The notes: generated from the sequence alone by a model not told the origin. Shown: positions 1-6,113, numbered from the stretch's first letter. The stretch: 7,487 nt of DNA from Oscillatoria sp. Prado101 (GCA_025454445.1 JALOOK010000224.1:1-7487); one strand, 5' to 3'. Translations and numbers: made by a program.

Positions 1-713
1 TCTACCAGCTTCACCTCGGTGGCATTCAAGAATGGAGACTGCTTGAGAGTTAGCATAAAATCATTCACTTCGTCAAACGATGTCGCTGTGCCTGAAAGCT
101 GAATCTTTTGTTTAAATAATTCCCAGTTTACCTGTGCTGGTGGCGGGCCCGGTGGGGGGGCCGGTGGTGGTGGGGCACCGCCTGCTGGAGCACCGCCTGC
201 TGGAGCACCGCCTGCTGGTGTTGGGCTGGGGGTTGGGGTTGCGGTTGGGGCTGGTTTTGGCGCTGCGGCGGCTGCTTTCTTGGCTTCTTCGTCTAGTGCT
301 ACCGTCTGCTGTATGCTGCTCACTTGCACCCCAGAGGGAACCCGTTCGCGGATATCCTGGAAAATCGCGGATACCGGCTTGATTGAGGTGTTGAACAGCG
401 TAGCCAATCCCTGAGTTTGGGCCTTAATTTGATCGGCCTCGGCTTGGATGGCTTTAATTGCCTGATCCTTAGTCGTCAAACCGTTTAACTCACTGTTCAG
501 ACCGTCCAGCTTTTGCTGCAATTCTTGATTTTTACTCTGGGCCATGAACCAGAAACCGCCCACCACTGCCGGTAGGAACACGCCAACCGCCACCCCCGCA
601 AACAGGGGTATGGGGTCGGGCCGACCGCCCGGGCCAACCTGCGGTTTGGGGGGTTTTACTTCGGGCTTGTAGCCGGGGCGGTCATTGAGAAAATTAATCT
701 CGACGCTGTACAT
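1..713 (-). CDS. pilN: Type IV pilus assembly protein PilN (3' end missing)
   Basis: PilN is the inner-membrane partner of PilM and PilO in the type IV pilus alignment complex, used for twitching, phototaxis and DNA uptake. I translated 237 residues; the gene continues past the left edge. It starts MYSVEINFLNDRP, the short cytoplasmic segment that contacts PilM. A membrane helix follows at about residues 36-58 and a heptad-like Gln/Lys/Leu stretch at 60-100. The periplasmic part includes VPSGVQVSSI (125-134) and, near the edge, LSGTATSFDEVNDFML, typical of the PilN family (PF05137). Between these lies an unusual Ala/Pro/Gly-rich insert at about 142-194 containing three AGGAP repeats. The ATG start is supported by GGGAGGT 8 bases upstream, inside the end of pilM, so the two genes are probably co-transcribed and coupled. 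Function is confident; the low-complexity insert is the odd part. Confidence 0.93.
   Translation of the reverse strand, partial: MYSVEINFLNDRPGYKPEVKPPKPQVGPGGRPDPIPLFAGVAVGVFLPAVVGGFWFMAQSKNQELQQKLDGLNSELNGLTTKDQAIKAIQAEADQIKAQTQGLATLFNTSIKPVSAIFQDIRERVPSGVQVSSIQQTVALDEEAKKAAAAAPKPAPTATPTPSPTPAGGAPAGGAPAGGAPPPPAPPPGPPPAQVNWELFKQKIQLSGTATSFDEVNDFMLTLKQSPFLNATEVKLV
176..220 (-). repeat. 15-bp tandem repeat, three copies, inside pilN
   Basis: On the plus strand the 15-base unit CACCGCCTGCTGGAG occurs at 176-190 and 191-205, and with one change at 206-220. It is in frame and encodes the AGGAP pentapeptide repeats of the Pro/Ala-rich PilN linker. A G-rich plus-strand tract at 139-175, encoding the polyproline run, adjoins it. 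Copy number could vary by slippage without breaking the frame. Confidence 0.85.
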
Positions 714-717
714 TGCC

Positions 718-1821
718 TTACACCTCCCGCAGTCCTAAACCTAATACAACCCCTAATCCCGCTCGCTGTGCCGGGGTCATTTCATCGCCCACTTCCACAG
801 ACAGGCTTTCCACTGGATCTACCGCAGAAGTGGGCATGCTCAACCGCTGCATAAAAAACTCATCCAGCTGTCCCAACGCCGAGCCCGGCCCTGCCAGCAG
901 CAGCTGGGCCACTTCTAACTCTTCGCTCTGATTGAGATAGAAGTCAATCGAGCGGCGGATTTCATCCGCTAGCTCCCCTAATATTTTCAGCATGGCAGCC
1001 GTCCCCGGGTTAGTTCCTCCCATTGTACCCAGTCCTGAGGTGTCTGCCGGCGTCACGGGAATAGTCATCCCCGCCAGCAGGTCGGTATTTCTCGTAGGCG
1101 GCAAGTTCATCGCTTTCGAGAGGGCGGCCTGAATTTGGTAGGTGCCGATAGAAATCGTGCGAGAAAACTGCGGGATTCCCTCCACCACAATCGCAATTTC
1201 TGTGCTGTCAAACTGGATATCTGCAATCACGGCAGCCTCTTGCGGTGTGAACTGCTCTAGTTGCTGTCGAATCGTCCGCAGCAGGGCAAAACTCGTCACC
1301 TCTATGACATCGAGCGCTAACCCAGCTTCTTTAAAAATATTTATATAGATATCGGTAATTTCTTTGCGGGTGGCAACCAAGAGCACCTGCACCTTCTCAA
1401 TACCATCTTCATCCACAAACAGCCCCATTTTTTGGAAGTCCACATCCGCTTCCTCGCGGGGGAATGGCAAATACAGCCCCGCTTCCTGGTTCATATAATC
1501 CCGCATATCTTGATCGTTGAGTTCCGCCGGCACCGGAATCAAGCGCACCACGGCTTCTTTGCCCGGAATCGCCGTAGCCACCTGCTTGAGCTTGATTTTG
1601 TGCTCTGCCAGCGTTTCCACGATCAGGTTGGCCACTGCCGCCGCGTCAGTAATCTGGCCTTCTTGAAAGATGCCCTCTGGAACCTCCACAGAGATAAAGG
1701 TGGCCAATTTGTAGCCCTGACCGTGCTTGCGCAGCTGGGCGATATTCAGCCTGTCCGGAGCGATCTCCACAGCGATCCCTTGCTTTTTTTTGGCAAATAG
1801 TTTTTTTAAGGCGTTAACCAC
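718..1821 (-). CDS. pilM: Type IV pilus assembly protein PilM (actin-like ATPase)
   Basis: PilM is a cytoplasmic actin/FtsA-fold ATPase that binds the N-terminal tail of PilN and links the PilNO inner-membrane complex to the pilus motor. The protein is 367 residues, close to the usual length. It opens MVNALKKLFAKKKQGIAVEIAP, the cyanobacterial form, with the first nucleotide-binding strand at about 14-26. Other family segments are VATAIPGKEAVVRLIPVP (81-98), ADIQFDSTEIAIV (200-212) for the second phosphate-binding region, and RRSIDFYLNQSEELEVAQLLLAGPGSAL (289-316). The start codon is GTG, with AAGGGA 7 bases upstream. An A7 and an A8 run lie in the first dozen codons. A Gly/Thr/Pro-rich loop at about 248-275 looks like a variable surface insertion. 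pilN follows after 4 bases, so this is the head of the pilMN(OQ) operon. Confidence 0.96.
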   Translation of the reverse strand: MVNALKKLFAKKKQGIAVEIAPDRLNIAQLRKHGQGYKLATFISVEVPEGIFQEGQITDAAAVANLIVETLAEHKIKLKQVATAIPGKEAVVRLIPVPAELNDQDMRDYMNQEAGLYLPFPREEADVDFQKMGLFVDEDGIEKVQVLLVATRKEITDIYINIFKEAGLALDVIEVTSFALLRTIRQQLEQFTPQEAAVIADIQFDSTEIAIVVEGIPQFSRTISIGTYQIQAALSKAMNLPPTRNTDLLAGMTIPVTPADTSGLGTMGGTNPGTAAMLKILGELADEIRRSIDFYLNQSEELEVAQLLLAGPGSALGQLDEFFMQRLSMPTSAVDPVESLSVEVGDEMTPAQRAGLGVVLGLGLREV

Positions 1822-1840
1822 GGCTTTGTCCCTTGAGAAA

Positions 1841-1980
1841 TATCAGGGTGGCTTGGGCGGACTGAAAATATCAAGATTTTGCGCATTTAATTTGCTATAT
1901 CCATCTCTTACCCATCGCCTACCAGCTTTATATAATATCTCTATCTGCTATGGTGACTTTCTTAACAAAGCAAATTAAAA
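1841..1980. promoter_or_regulatory. AT-rich region upstream of pilM
   Basis: This AT-rich block lies directly upstream of pilM and is much richer in A/T than the sequence on either side. It contains TATAAT at 1931-1936 on the plus strand, and TATTAT and TATATAAA read on the minus strand around 1928-1937. No well-spaced -35 hexamer is visible in either direction, so I call it a promoter-bearing region rather than a defined promoter. The pilMN transcript most probably starts here. Confidence 0.35.
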
Positions 1981-2003
1981 GCATAACAGCTTAAACGCAG
2001 GCA

Positions 2004-2171
2004 TCAGTCAGGGGGCTGGCGGATTGCGCCCCTCAGGGGTGGGCGGTATCTCAATCTTACCCAGTTTAACCGGTCAGCTATCTCCAGCAGCCGCTGCTTG
2101 CGCTCTGGCGTGCCAGATCCCATCTCGACTGGGGGGAACACCCAGCTGTTTCTGGCGGTGGTGAGGCCCAT
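2004..2171 (-). CDS. Possible small protein, 55 residues, unrecognised
   Basis: This short minus-strand frame reads MGLTTARNSWVFPPVEMGSG, continues TPERKQRLLEIADRLNWVRL, and ends in a basic proline-containing tail. I do not recognise it. Points in favour: an ATG with AGGGG 8 bases upstream, a plausible helix at TPERKQRLLEIADRLNW, and a strong preference for G or C at third codon positions in the first 40 codons. Upstream the frame stays open for a few codons (YNEIGATG) before a TAG. Against: it is short, the antisense frame is also open, and the tail has an unusual composition. It could be a real small gene, the worn remnant of a larger one, or chance. It lies between pilM and the substrate-binding protein gene, pointing the same way as pilM. 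Confidence 0.35.
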   Translation of the reverse strand: MGLTTARNSWVFPPVEMGSGTPERKQRLLEIADRLNWVRLRYRPPLRGAIRQPPD

Positions 2172-2235
2172 TCCGGTAGCCCCTATCTCGTTATAGTAAA
2201 GTCTCTACTACTCCTACGACACCAACATGGAAGGC

Positions 2236-2243
2236 GCGATCGC
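2236..2243. repeat. HIP1 octamer GCGATCGC
   Basis: A perfect HIP1 palindrome, the highly iterated octamer of many cyanobacterial genomes. It lies between the Shine-Dalgarno-like GGAAGG (2229-2234) and the ATG of the substrate-binding protein gene. It is the only exact copy I saw in the window. Confidence 0.8.
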
Positions 2244-2246
2244 ATA

Positions 2247-3533
2247 ATGAGCAAAATTAAAACCTGGAGACGGTTTGCAATCTTTGGCCTGTTGGGGTTT
2301 GTCCTAGCTTGGGCCGTCAGCTGCACCCCGGCACCTGGCCCCGGACAGCAGGCATCCGGGCGTCAAGAAGTTGAATTCTGGACGATGCAGCTGCAGCCGC
2401 AATTTACAGACTACTTCAACAGCCTGATCGCCAATTTTGAATCAGAGAACCCAAACATCAAGGTGCGCTGGGTGGACGTGCCCTGGTCGGCAATGGAAAC
2501 CAAGATCCTGGCAGCGGTTTCCGCCAAAACCGCCCCTGACGTTGTCAACCTCAACCCCAACTTCGCCTCCCTCCTGGCAGGGCGCAATGCTTGGCTGTAT
2601 CTCGATTCTAAGGTGCCAGCCACCGTTCGCGACCAGTATTTGCCAAATATTTGGAAAGCCAGCACCCTTGATGGCCAAAGCTTTGGAATCCCCTGGTATC
2701 TCACCACTCGGATCGCCATTTACAACACCCAAATCCTCCAGCAAGCCGGCATCACCTCCCCACCGGCCACTTACGCTGAATTGGCTGAGGCAGCCAAGCA
2801 AATTAAACAAAAAACCGGCAAATATGCCTTTTTCGTGACCTTTGTCCCCGAAGATTCCGCAGAAGTGCTGGAATCTTTGGTGCAAATGGGCGTACAGCTG
2901 GTAGACGCCCAAGGCAAGGCGGCGTTTAACACCCCCGAAGGCAAGGCGGCGTTTCAATATTGGGTAGACCTCTACAAAAATGGCCTGCTGCCCAAGGAAG
3001 CCCTCACCCAAGGGCACCGGCGTGCCATTGAACTCTACCAAGCCGGTGAGATCGCCTTCCTCAATTCTGGCCCGCAATTCTTCAAGACCATTGCCCAAAA
3101 CGCACCGGCTGTCGCCCAGGTTTCCGCCGCCGCCCCAGAAATCACCGGCCCTACCGGCAAGAAAAATGTGGCCGTGATGAACCTGGCCATCCCGCAGAGC
3201 ACCGACCAGCCAGACGCCGCCCTCAAATTTGCCCTGTTTGTCACTAACGACAAAAACCAGCTGGCCTTTGCCAAAGCCGCCAATGTCCTCCCCTCTACCA
3301 AGGAAGCCCTGAAAGACAGCTTTTTCACGGCACCGGCACAGCCGACCCCCGTGGACAAGGCCCGTGTCGTCAGTGCCAGCCAGCTGAAAGACGCAGAGGT
3401 TTTAATCCCAGCTATGAAGGATATCAACGAGTTGCAAAAAATCATTTACGACAATTTGCAGGCTGCCATGCTGGATGAAAAAACCGTCGATCAAGCCGTT
3501 GCCGGTGCCGCTGATACCTGGAATAAACGCTAG
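2247..3533 (+). CDS. Sugar-type ABC transporter substrate-binding lipoprotein
   Basis: An extracytoplasmic solute-binding protein, 428 residues, of the family 1 (MalE/CUT1-like) group that delivers oligosaccharides or sugar derivatives to an ABC importer. The N-terminus has basic residues (KIKTWRR), a hydrophobic core at 10-24 and Cys26. The preceding residues are AVS rather than the preferred LA(G/S), so lipidation is likely but not textbook. Mature-protein landmarks are VEFWTM (42-47), the FESENPNIKV strand (64-73), APDVVNLNP (96-104), a GIPWYLTTRIAIYN hinge (147-160), and the YQAGEIAFLNSGPQ segment (264-277). No permease or ATPase gene adjoins it, so its transporter is encoded elsewhere. 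The ligand cannot be told from sequence. The best ribosome site is GGAAGG, 12 bases before the ATG, longer than usual. A weak -10 (TATAGT, 2192-2197) lacks a good -35. Confidence 0.9.
   Translation: MSKIKTWRRFAIFGLLGFVLAWAVSCTPAPGPGQQASGRQEVEFWTMQLQPQFTDYFNSLIANFESENPNIKVRWVDVPWSAMETKILAAVSAKTAPDVVNLNPNFASLLAGRNAWLYLDSKVPATVRDQYLPNIWKASTLDGQSFGIPWYLTTRIAIYNTQILQQAGITSPPATYAELAEAAKQIKQKTGKYAFFVTFVPEDSAEVLESLVQMGVQLVDAQGKAAFNTPEGKAAFQYWVDLYKNGLLPKEALTQGHRRAIELYQAGEIAFLNSGPQFFKTIAQNAPAVAQVSAAAPEITGPTGKKNVAVMNLAIPQSTDQPDAALKFALFVTNDKNQLAFAKAANVLPSTKEALKDSFFTAPAQPTPVDKARVVSASQLKDAEVLIPAMKDINELQKIIYDNLQAAMLDEKTVDQAVAGAADTWNKR
2911..2954 (+). repeat. 17-bp direct repeat inside the substrate-binding protein gene
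   Basis: The 17 bases AAGGCAAGGCGGCGTTT occur at 2911-2927 and again at 2938-2954, 27 bases apart and in frame. They encode GKAAF twice (QGKAAFNTPEGKAAF, about residues 222-236). The second copy is in the usual family position (NTPEGKAA), so the first may be a small local duplication. Confidence 0.75.
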
Positions 3534-3539
3534 TTCTGA

Positions 3540-3592
3540 ACAGGCGGGACGCCCCTCCTACGTCTTGATGGGGACAGGCGTCCCGCCTGTCC
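3540..3592. repeat. GC-rich inverted repeat between convergent genes
   Basis: ACAGGCGGGACGCC (3540-3553) is the exact reverse complement of GGCGTCCCGCCTGT (3577-3590), giving a 14-bp stem with a 23-base loop. The right arm also folds on itself: GGACAGGCG (3572-3580), TCC, CGCCTGTCC (3584-3592), a 9-bp hairpin whose last base is the first base of the folC stop triplet on this strand. Both copies are followed by a CCTACG-like tail. The pattern resembles dispersed palindromic repeats common in filamentous cyanobacteria. Its place between two stop codons would let it end transcription from both sides, but no T-run follows in either direction, so the terminator role is inference. Confidence 0.7.
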
Positions 3593-4833
3593 TACGCCTT
3601 GAGATTCAAGAAATGCCCAATCAAATACAGCGAACCGCACAAAACGGTTAAATTGTCAAGAGTTTCGGCAGCCGCCTGCAAACCGGCTTCCAGATCGGCA
3701 AAACACCGGCAATCCGCCAACTCTGGGCAAATGCCGCTGGCAACAGCAGCCAGTTCTTCCGGCGCAGCGGAATTGGGATCGGGCACCGGCACCAGAAACA
3801 GCCGGTCTTGCGGTCGCAGCAATGCCTTAAACATGCCGGCCCGATCCTTACTGGCCAGTATCCCCATCACCCAGGTCACCGCACCGGCATCCAGAGAATC
3901 CACATACCGGCGCAGCGCCCCAGCAGAAGCTTGATTGTGGGCACCGTCCACCAGCAGCTGCCGGTTGCGCCAAGTCACCCACTGCAAGCGTCCAGGCCAG
4001 CGAGTTTTGGCCATCCCCGCCGCGATCGTCCCGTCAGAAATCTCCCACCCCTGCAGGCGCAAAATTTGCAAAACGGCCATCGCTAGCGCCGAATTGCCAA
4101 GCTGGATATCTCCCTCCAATGGCAAAGGATACTCAATCCCCTGGTAAGACGCCCATCTGGGGTGTTCCTCTGAGAGAGACGCCGGAGAGGGCCACACCGC
4201 CGGACAGCCCAGTTCCGCAATCCGTTTTTCCACCACCGCCCGCGCTTCCGGTGGCAGCTGTCCCACCACTGCAGGGCACCCGGACTTGAGGATGCCGGCT
4301 TTCTCACCGGCAATGTCCGCTAAAGTAGGGCCGAGGACTTGCCAGTGTTCCCAGCTAATGGAAGTAATCACGCTCACCAAGGGACTATCGCACACATTTG
4401 TCGCATCCAGGCGTCCCCCCAACCCCACTTCTATCACCGCCACATCCACCTGCTGTTGGGCAAAATATAGCCACGCCGCTGCAGTTATCACTTCAAACTG
4501 GGTCGGTGAGGGTTCGTCGGGTTCGATGGCCTCTTGCACTTCCAGCAGCAACTGCTGCAACTGTGCCGGTGAAATCGGCTGTTCATTCAGACAAATGCGT
4601 TCAGTCCAGTCCACAAGATGAGGAGAAATGTAACGTCCTGTGCGATAGCCGGCTTCTGTGAGCACTGCAGACAGATAGGCGCACACGGAACCCTTGCCAT
4701 TCGTCCCAGCCACATGGATAACCGGCACTGAGGAGTGCGGGTTGCCCAACTTGGCCAACAGCTGCCTGCTCCTCTCCAACCCTGGACGGACGCCAAAATG
4801 TTCAAATTTTTTGAGAATAGTGTCGGTGTTCAC
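3592..4833 (-). CDS. folC: Folylpolyglutamate synthase / dihydrofolate synthase
   Basis: FolC is a cytoplasmic Mur-ligase-family enzyme. It joins glutamate to dihydropteroate and adds further glutamates to folates, using ATP. The protein is 413 residues, normal for bacteria. The ATP-binding loop VAGTNGKGSV is at 41-50 and SPHL at 70-73. EVGLGGRLDATNV spans 135-147. SISWEHWQVLG (158-168) carries the metal-site histidine, and ADIAGEKAGILK follows at 172-183. C-terminal motifs are RWPGRLQ (278-284), LVDGAHN (294-300) and VLCGSLYLIG (397-406). All hallmark segments are present, so it should be active. The start is GTG; no in-frame ATG lies upstream, and no alternative start precedes the P-loop. 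I see no Shine-Dalgarno, which fits the near-leaderless promoter found next to it. It is convergent with the substrate-binding protein gene and appears to be transcribed alone. Confidence 0.96.
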   Translation of the reverse strand: MNTDTILKKFEHFGVRPGLERSRQLLAKLGNPHSSVPVIHVAGTNGKGSVCAYLSAVLTEAGYRTGRYISPHLVDWTERICLNEQPISPAQLQQLLLEVQEAIEPDEPSPTQFEVITAAAWLYFAQQQVDVAVIEVGLGGRLDATNVCDSPLVSVITSISWEHWQVLGPTLADIAGEKAGILKSGCPAVVGQLPPEARAVVEKRIAELGCPAVWPSPASLSEEHPRWASYQGIEYPLPLEGDIQLGNSALAMAVLQILRLQGWEISDGTIAAGMAKTRWPGRLQWVTWRNRQLLVDGAHNQASAGALRRYVDSLDAGAVTWVMGILASKDRAGMFKALLRPQDRLFLVPVPDPNSAAPEELAAVASGICPELADCRCFADLEAGLQAAAETLDNLTVLCGSLYLIGHFLNLKA

Positions 4834-4841
4834 AATCTTTG

Positions 4842-4870
4842 ATTTTACTCATATCTAGCAATCGAGTCAA
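4842..4870 (-). promoter_or_regulatory. Sigma-70 type promoter of folC
   Basis: Read on the minus strand, TTGACT (4870-4865), a 17-base spacer and TAAAAT (4847-4842) match the housekeeping consensus at 5 of 6 positions in each hexamer. A start about 7 bases past the -10 would fall near 4835, two bases before the GTG of folC, implying a leaderless or nearly leaderless message. The heptamer array lies about 30 bases upstream of the -35. Confidence 0.65.
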
Positions 4871-4900
4871 GTCTTCTTCTGAAGCCAGAATAATACCAAT

Positions 4901-4935
4901 TTGGGATTTGGGATTTGGGATTTGGGATTTGGGAT
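4901..4935 (+). repeat. Heptanucleotide tandem repeat, five copies
   Basis: TTGGGAT is repeated five times without interruption, with partial units at both ends. It resembles the short tandemly repeated (STRR) heptamers described in heterocystous and other filamentous cyanobacteria, though the unit differs from the named Anabaena types. It lies upstream of the folC promoter. Confidence 0.9.
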
Positions 4936-4937
4936 TT

Positions 4938-4953
4938 CGCCTTTTAAAAGGCG
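4938..4953. repeat. 16-bp perfect palindrome
   Basis: CGCCTTTTAAAAGGCG is an uninterrupted palindrome abutting the heptamer array, about 70 bases upstream of the folC -35. It could be a dimeric repressor site or part of a mobile repeat; nothing in the sequence decides which. Confidence 0.6.
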
Positions 4954-4993
4954 GCAGCAAAGGATTTTCCCCCACACAAAATACTGACCGCCC

Positions 4994-5038
4994 GCTCCCT
5001 CATATTAGTGAGGGAGCGCCGCTCCCTCACTAATGTGA
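4994..5038. repeat. Three-segment element forming two exclusive hairpins
   Basis: Segment 1 GCTCCCTCA (4994-5002), segment 2 TGAGGGAGC (5009-5017) and segment 3 GCTCCCTCA (5021-5029) are mutually related. Segments 1 and 2 can pair as a 9-bp stem with a 6-base loop. Alternatively 5000-5017 pairs with 5021-5038 as an 18-bp stem with one T-G wobble and a 3-base loop. The two folds cannot coexist. No coding gene follows directly. It may be an attenuator-like RNA switch or a small non-autonomous palindromic repeat. Confidence 0.6.
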
Positions 5039-5427
5039 AGTGCGGTTATGTCGAGGCTGTATTAGCCTGCCGGTGCTACCGCGCCAACGATCGCCATCTT
5101 GGCATTGAGGTTGATTGGAGTGGGTTTCAGTTGCAATAAGTAGGCCCCAGAAACCCGGAAGGGAGCGCGGCGGGACGCATAATTTTCCCGCTAAACCATG
5201 ACAATAACCCAATTTATTGTGGCTTCATTTTTTATTTATAAATCAGCTCTCAGCGCAACGCCATACCGACACTCAGGCGGGGCCAACCGCCGCATCCAGC
5301 TTGGCCATGCCGGTGCCGCCCGCCGCTGACAAGCCTCGCCGGCACCCGGGGGCGGGGACACCCCCAAAAGTTACCTCTTTTCTGGGCCTAGCGGGAATTT
5401 TTTATCCAAAAAAGTTACAAAAACTCC

Positions 5428-5457
5428 TTGACAAACTTGTGTTGTGTGAGCTAGTCT
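5428..5457 (+). promoter_or_regulatory. Orphan promoter-like sequence
   Basis: A perfect TTGACA (5428-5433) is followed after 18 bases by TAGTCT (5452-5457). The -10 is only a fair match. If used, transcription would start near 5464 and read through a doubled TTAAGGGA (5477-5492) into a short ORF at 5492. Confidence 0.35.
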
Positions 5458-5491
5458 TGGATAGCATTTTAGGGGGTTAAGGGATTAAGGG

Positions 5492-5572
5492 ATGCCTTTA
5501 AGAGCAAAGGAAACTTTGTTACTGATTGTACAGAAATGCGGGTTTTTCCTGATCTGGTGTCACAAAAAGTAA
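5492..5572 (+). CDS. Possible 26-residue hydrophobic microprotein
   Basis: The frame MPLRAKETLLLIVQKCGFFL followed by IWCHKK has a basic start, a mostly hydrophobic middle (LLLIVQKCGFFLIW) and a basic end, as in many single-span small membrane proteins. AAGGGA lies 7 bases before the ATG, and the promoter-like TTGACA...TAGTCT pair lies about 35 bases upstream. It is unrecognised and very short; a frame of this size arises easily by chance, so I hold it only as a candidate. Confidence 0.22.
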   Translation: MPLRAKETLLLIVQKCGFFLIWCHKK

Positions 5573-5933
5573 CAAATCTTTAATAAAAAAGCCAATCGGT
5601 AGGGGGAGTTAGGGTCAGGAGTCCCTTGACAAAACTCTGGCCTCGCAGCCAAAATGGATGGATAATGTGGGACGCTGTTCGCAGGGGACTGTTTTGCCGC
5701 TGTTACGGGGGCATTCAGGCTGCTGTTCTTAGGAAATTTTTGTCGGATAAGTTTTTCCCAAATGGCCACAGTGATTCCTGACCCAGAGCGCAGTTCAAGT
5801 AGGGCGAGTTGATAAATTTCTGCTCTCACCGGTTTTCTATACCTTGGGGAAAACCGCTCTGTGCGGGGGCGGATTGATAATACCAAGTTTATAGGTTTCT
5901 GGGATTACTTGATTACTTGACTGACTCGAACGC

Positions 5934-5962
5934 AGGGTGCGGTTCCGGAGGAATAGCACCCT
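5934..5962. repeat. Nested hairpin, AGGGTGC/GCACCCT family
   Basis: AGGGTGC (5934-5940) pairs with GCACCCT (5956-5962). Inside the 15-base loop, TTCC (5943-5946) pairs with GGAA (5949-5952), giving a two-part stem. The outer arms and the following ACAAG resemble a palindromic repeat dispersed in cyanobacterial genomes, here with a diverged centre. It has no T-run and lies 150 bases before the response regulator gene. Confidence 0.5.
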
Positions 5963-6113
5963 ACAAGCTATCCCTTTAGTACCACCTTATTTACCCGATC
6001 CAAAATCCCCAGCAACCAGATGTAACGCTTGAGAAACACGATTTTAGAACCGCTGTCACGGTTAGTTAATTCTGCCTACAGAAAGACCGTAAACTATTTG
6101 GAGGCTTGCAGCT

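Larger units (their letters stand above)
4834..6113. other. 1.28-kb region without a convincing gene
   Basis: This stretch separates the divergent folC and response regulator genes. The open frames in it lack family features, and several are shadowed by simple repeats or hairpins. It contains the folC promoter, a heptamer array (4901-4935), a 16-bp palindrome (4938-4953), an alternating-hairpin element (4994-5038) and an orphan promoter-like pair (5428-5457) before a possible 26-codon ORF. It also has inverted repeats at 5830-5856 (CGGTTTTC/GAAAACCG, 8 bp) and 5934-5962. AAAAGTTAC occurs at 5366-5374 and 5410-5418, with a variant AAAAGTAAC at 5565-5573. GATTACTT is doubled at 5913-5928. No tRNA or known structured RNA was recognised. 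Confidence 0.6.

Noticed and set aside
134..382. 82-residue plus-strand frame rich in Leu/Arg/Gly
   Set aside because: It is the antisense shadow of the Pro/Ala-rich part of pilN, which explains the HRLLE repeats.
4839..5033. 64-residue plus-strand frame with IWDLGF repeats
   Set aside because: The peptide repeat is only the translation of the TTGGGAT array, and the frame overlaps the folC promoter.
5030..5212. 60-residue minus-strand frame
   Set aside because: It is short, rich in residues expected from random GC-rich DNA, and ends in the hairpin element; no supporting signals.
5217..5480. 87-residue plus-strand frame
   Set aside because: It runs through GC-rich and A-rich intergenic DNA and over the promoter-like TTGACA, has no ATG or ribosome site at its start, and does not resemble a protein.
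5626..5666. Second TTGACA (5626-5631) with GATAAT (5661-5666) as a promoter
   Set aside because: The spacing is 29 bases, too long for a sigma-70 promoter, and nothing resembling a -10 lies at 16-18 bases.
5560..5886. 108-residue minus-strand frame starting at TTG
   Set aside because: It has no ribosome site, no family features, a composition that changes along its length, and contains a hairpin (5830-5856). It is most likely chance, though a degraded gene cannot be excluded.
6066..6095. TTAATT-18-TAAACT as promoter of the response regulator gene
   Set aside because: The -35 is a poor match, and the implied start would fall inside the ribosome-binding site.
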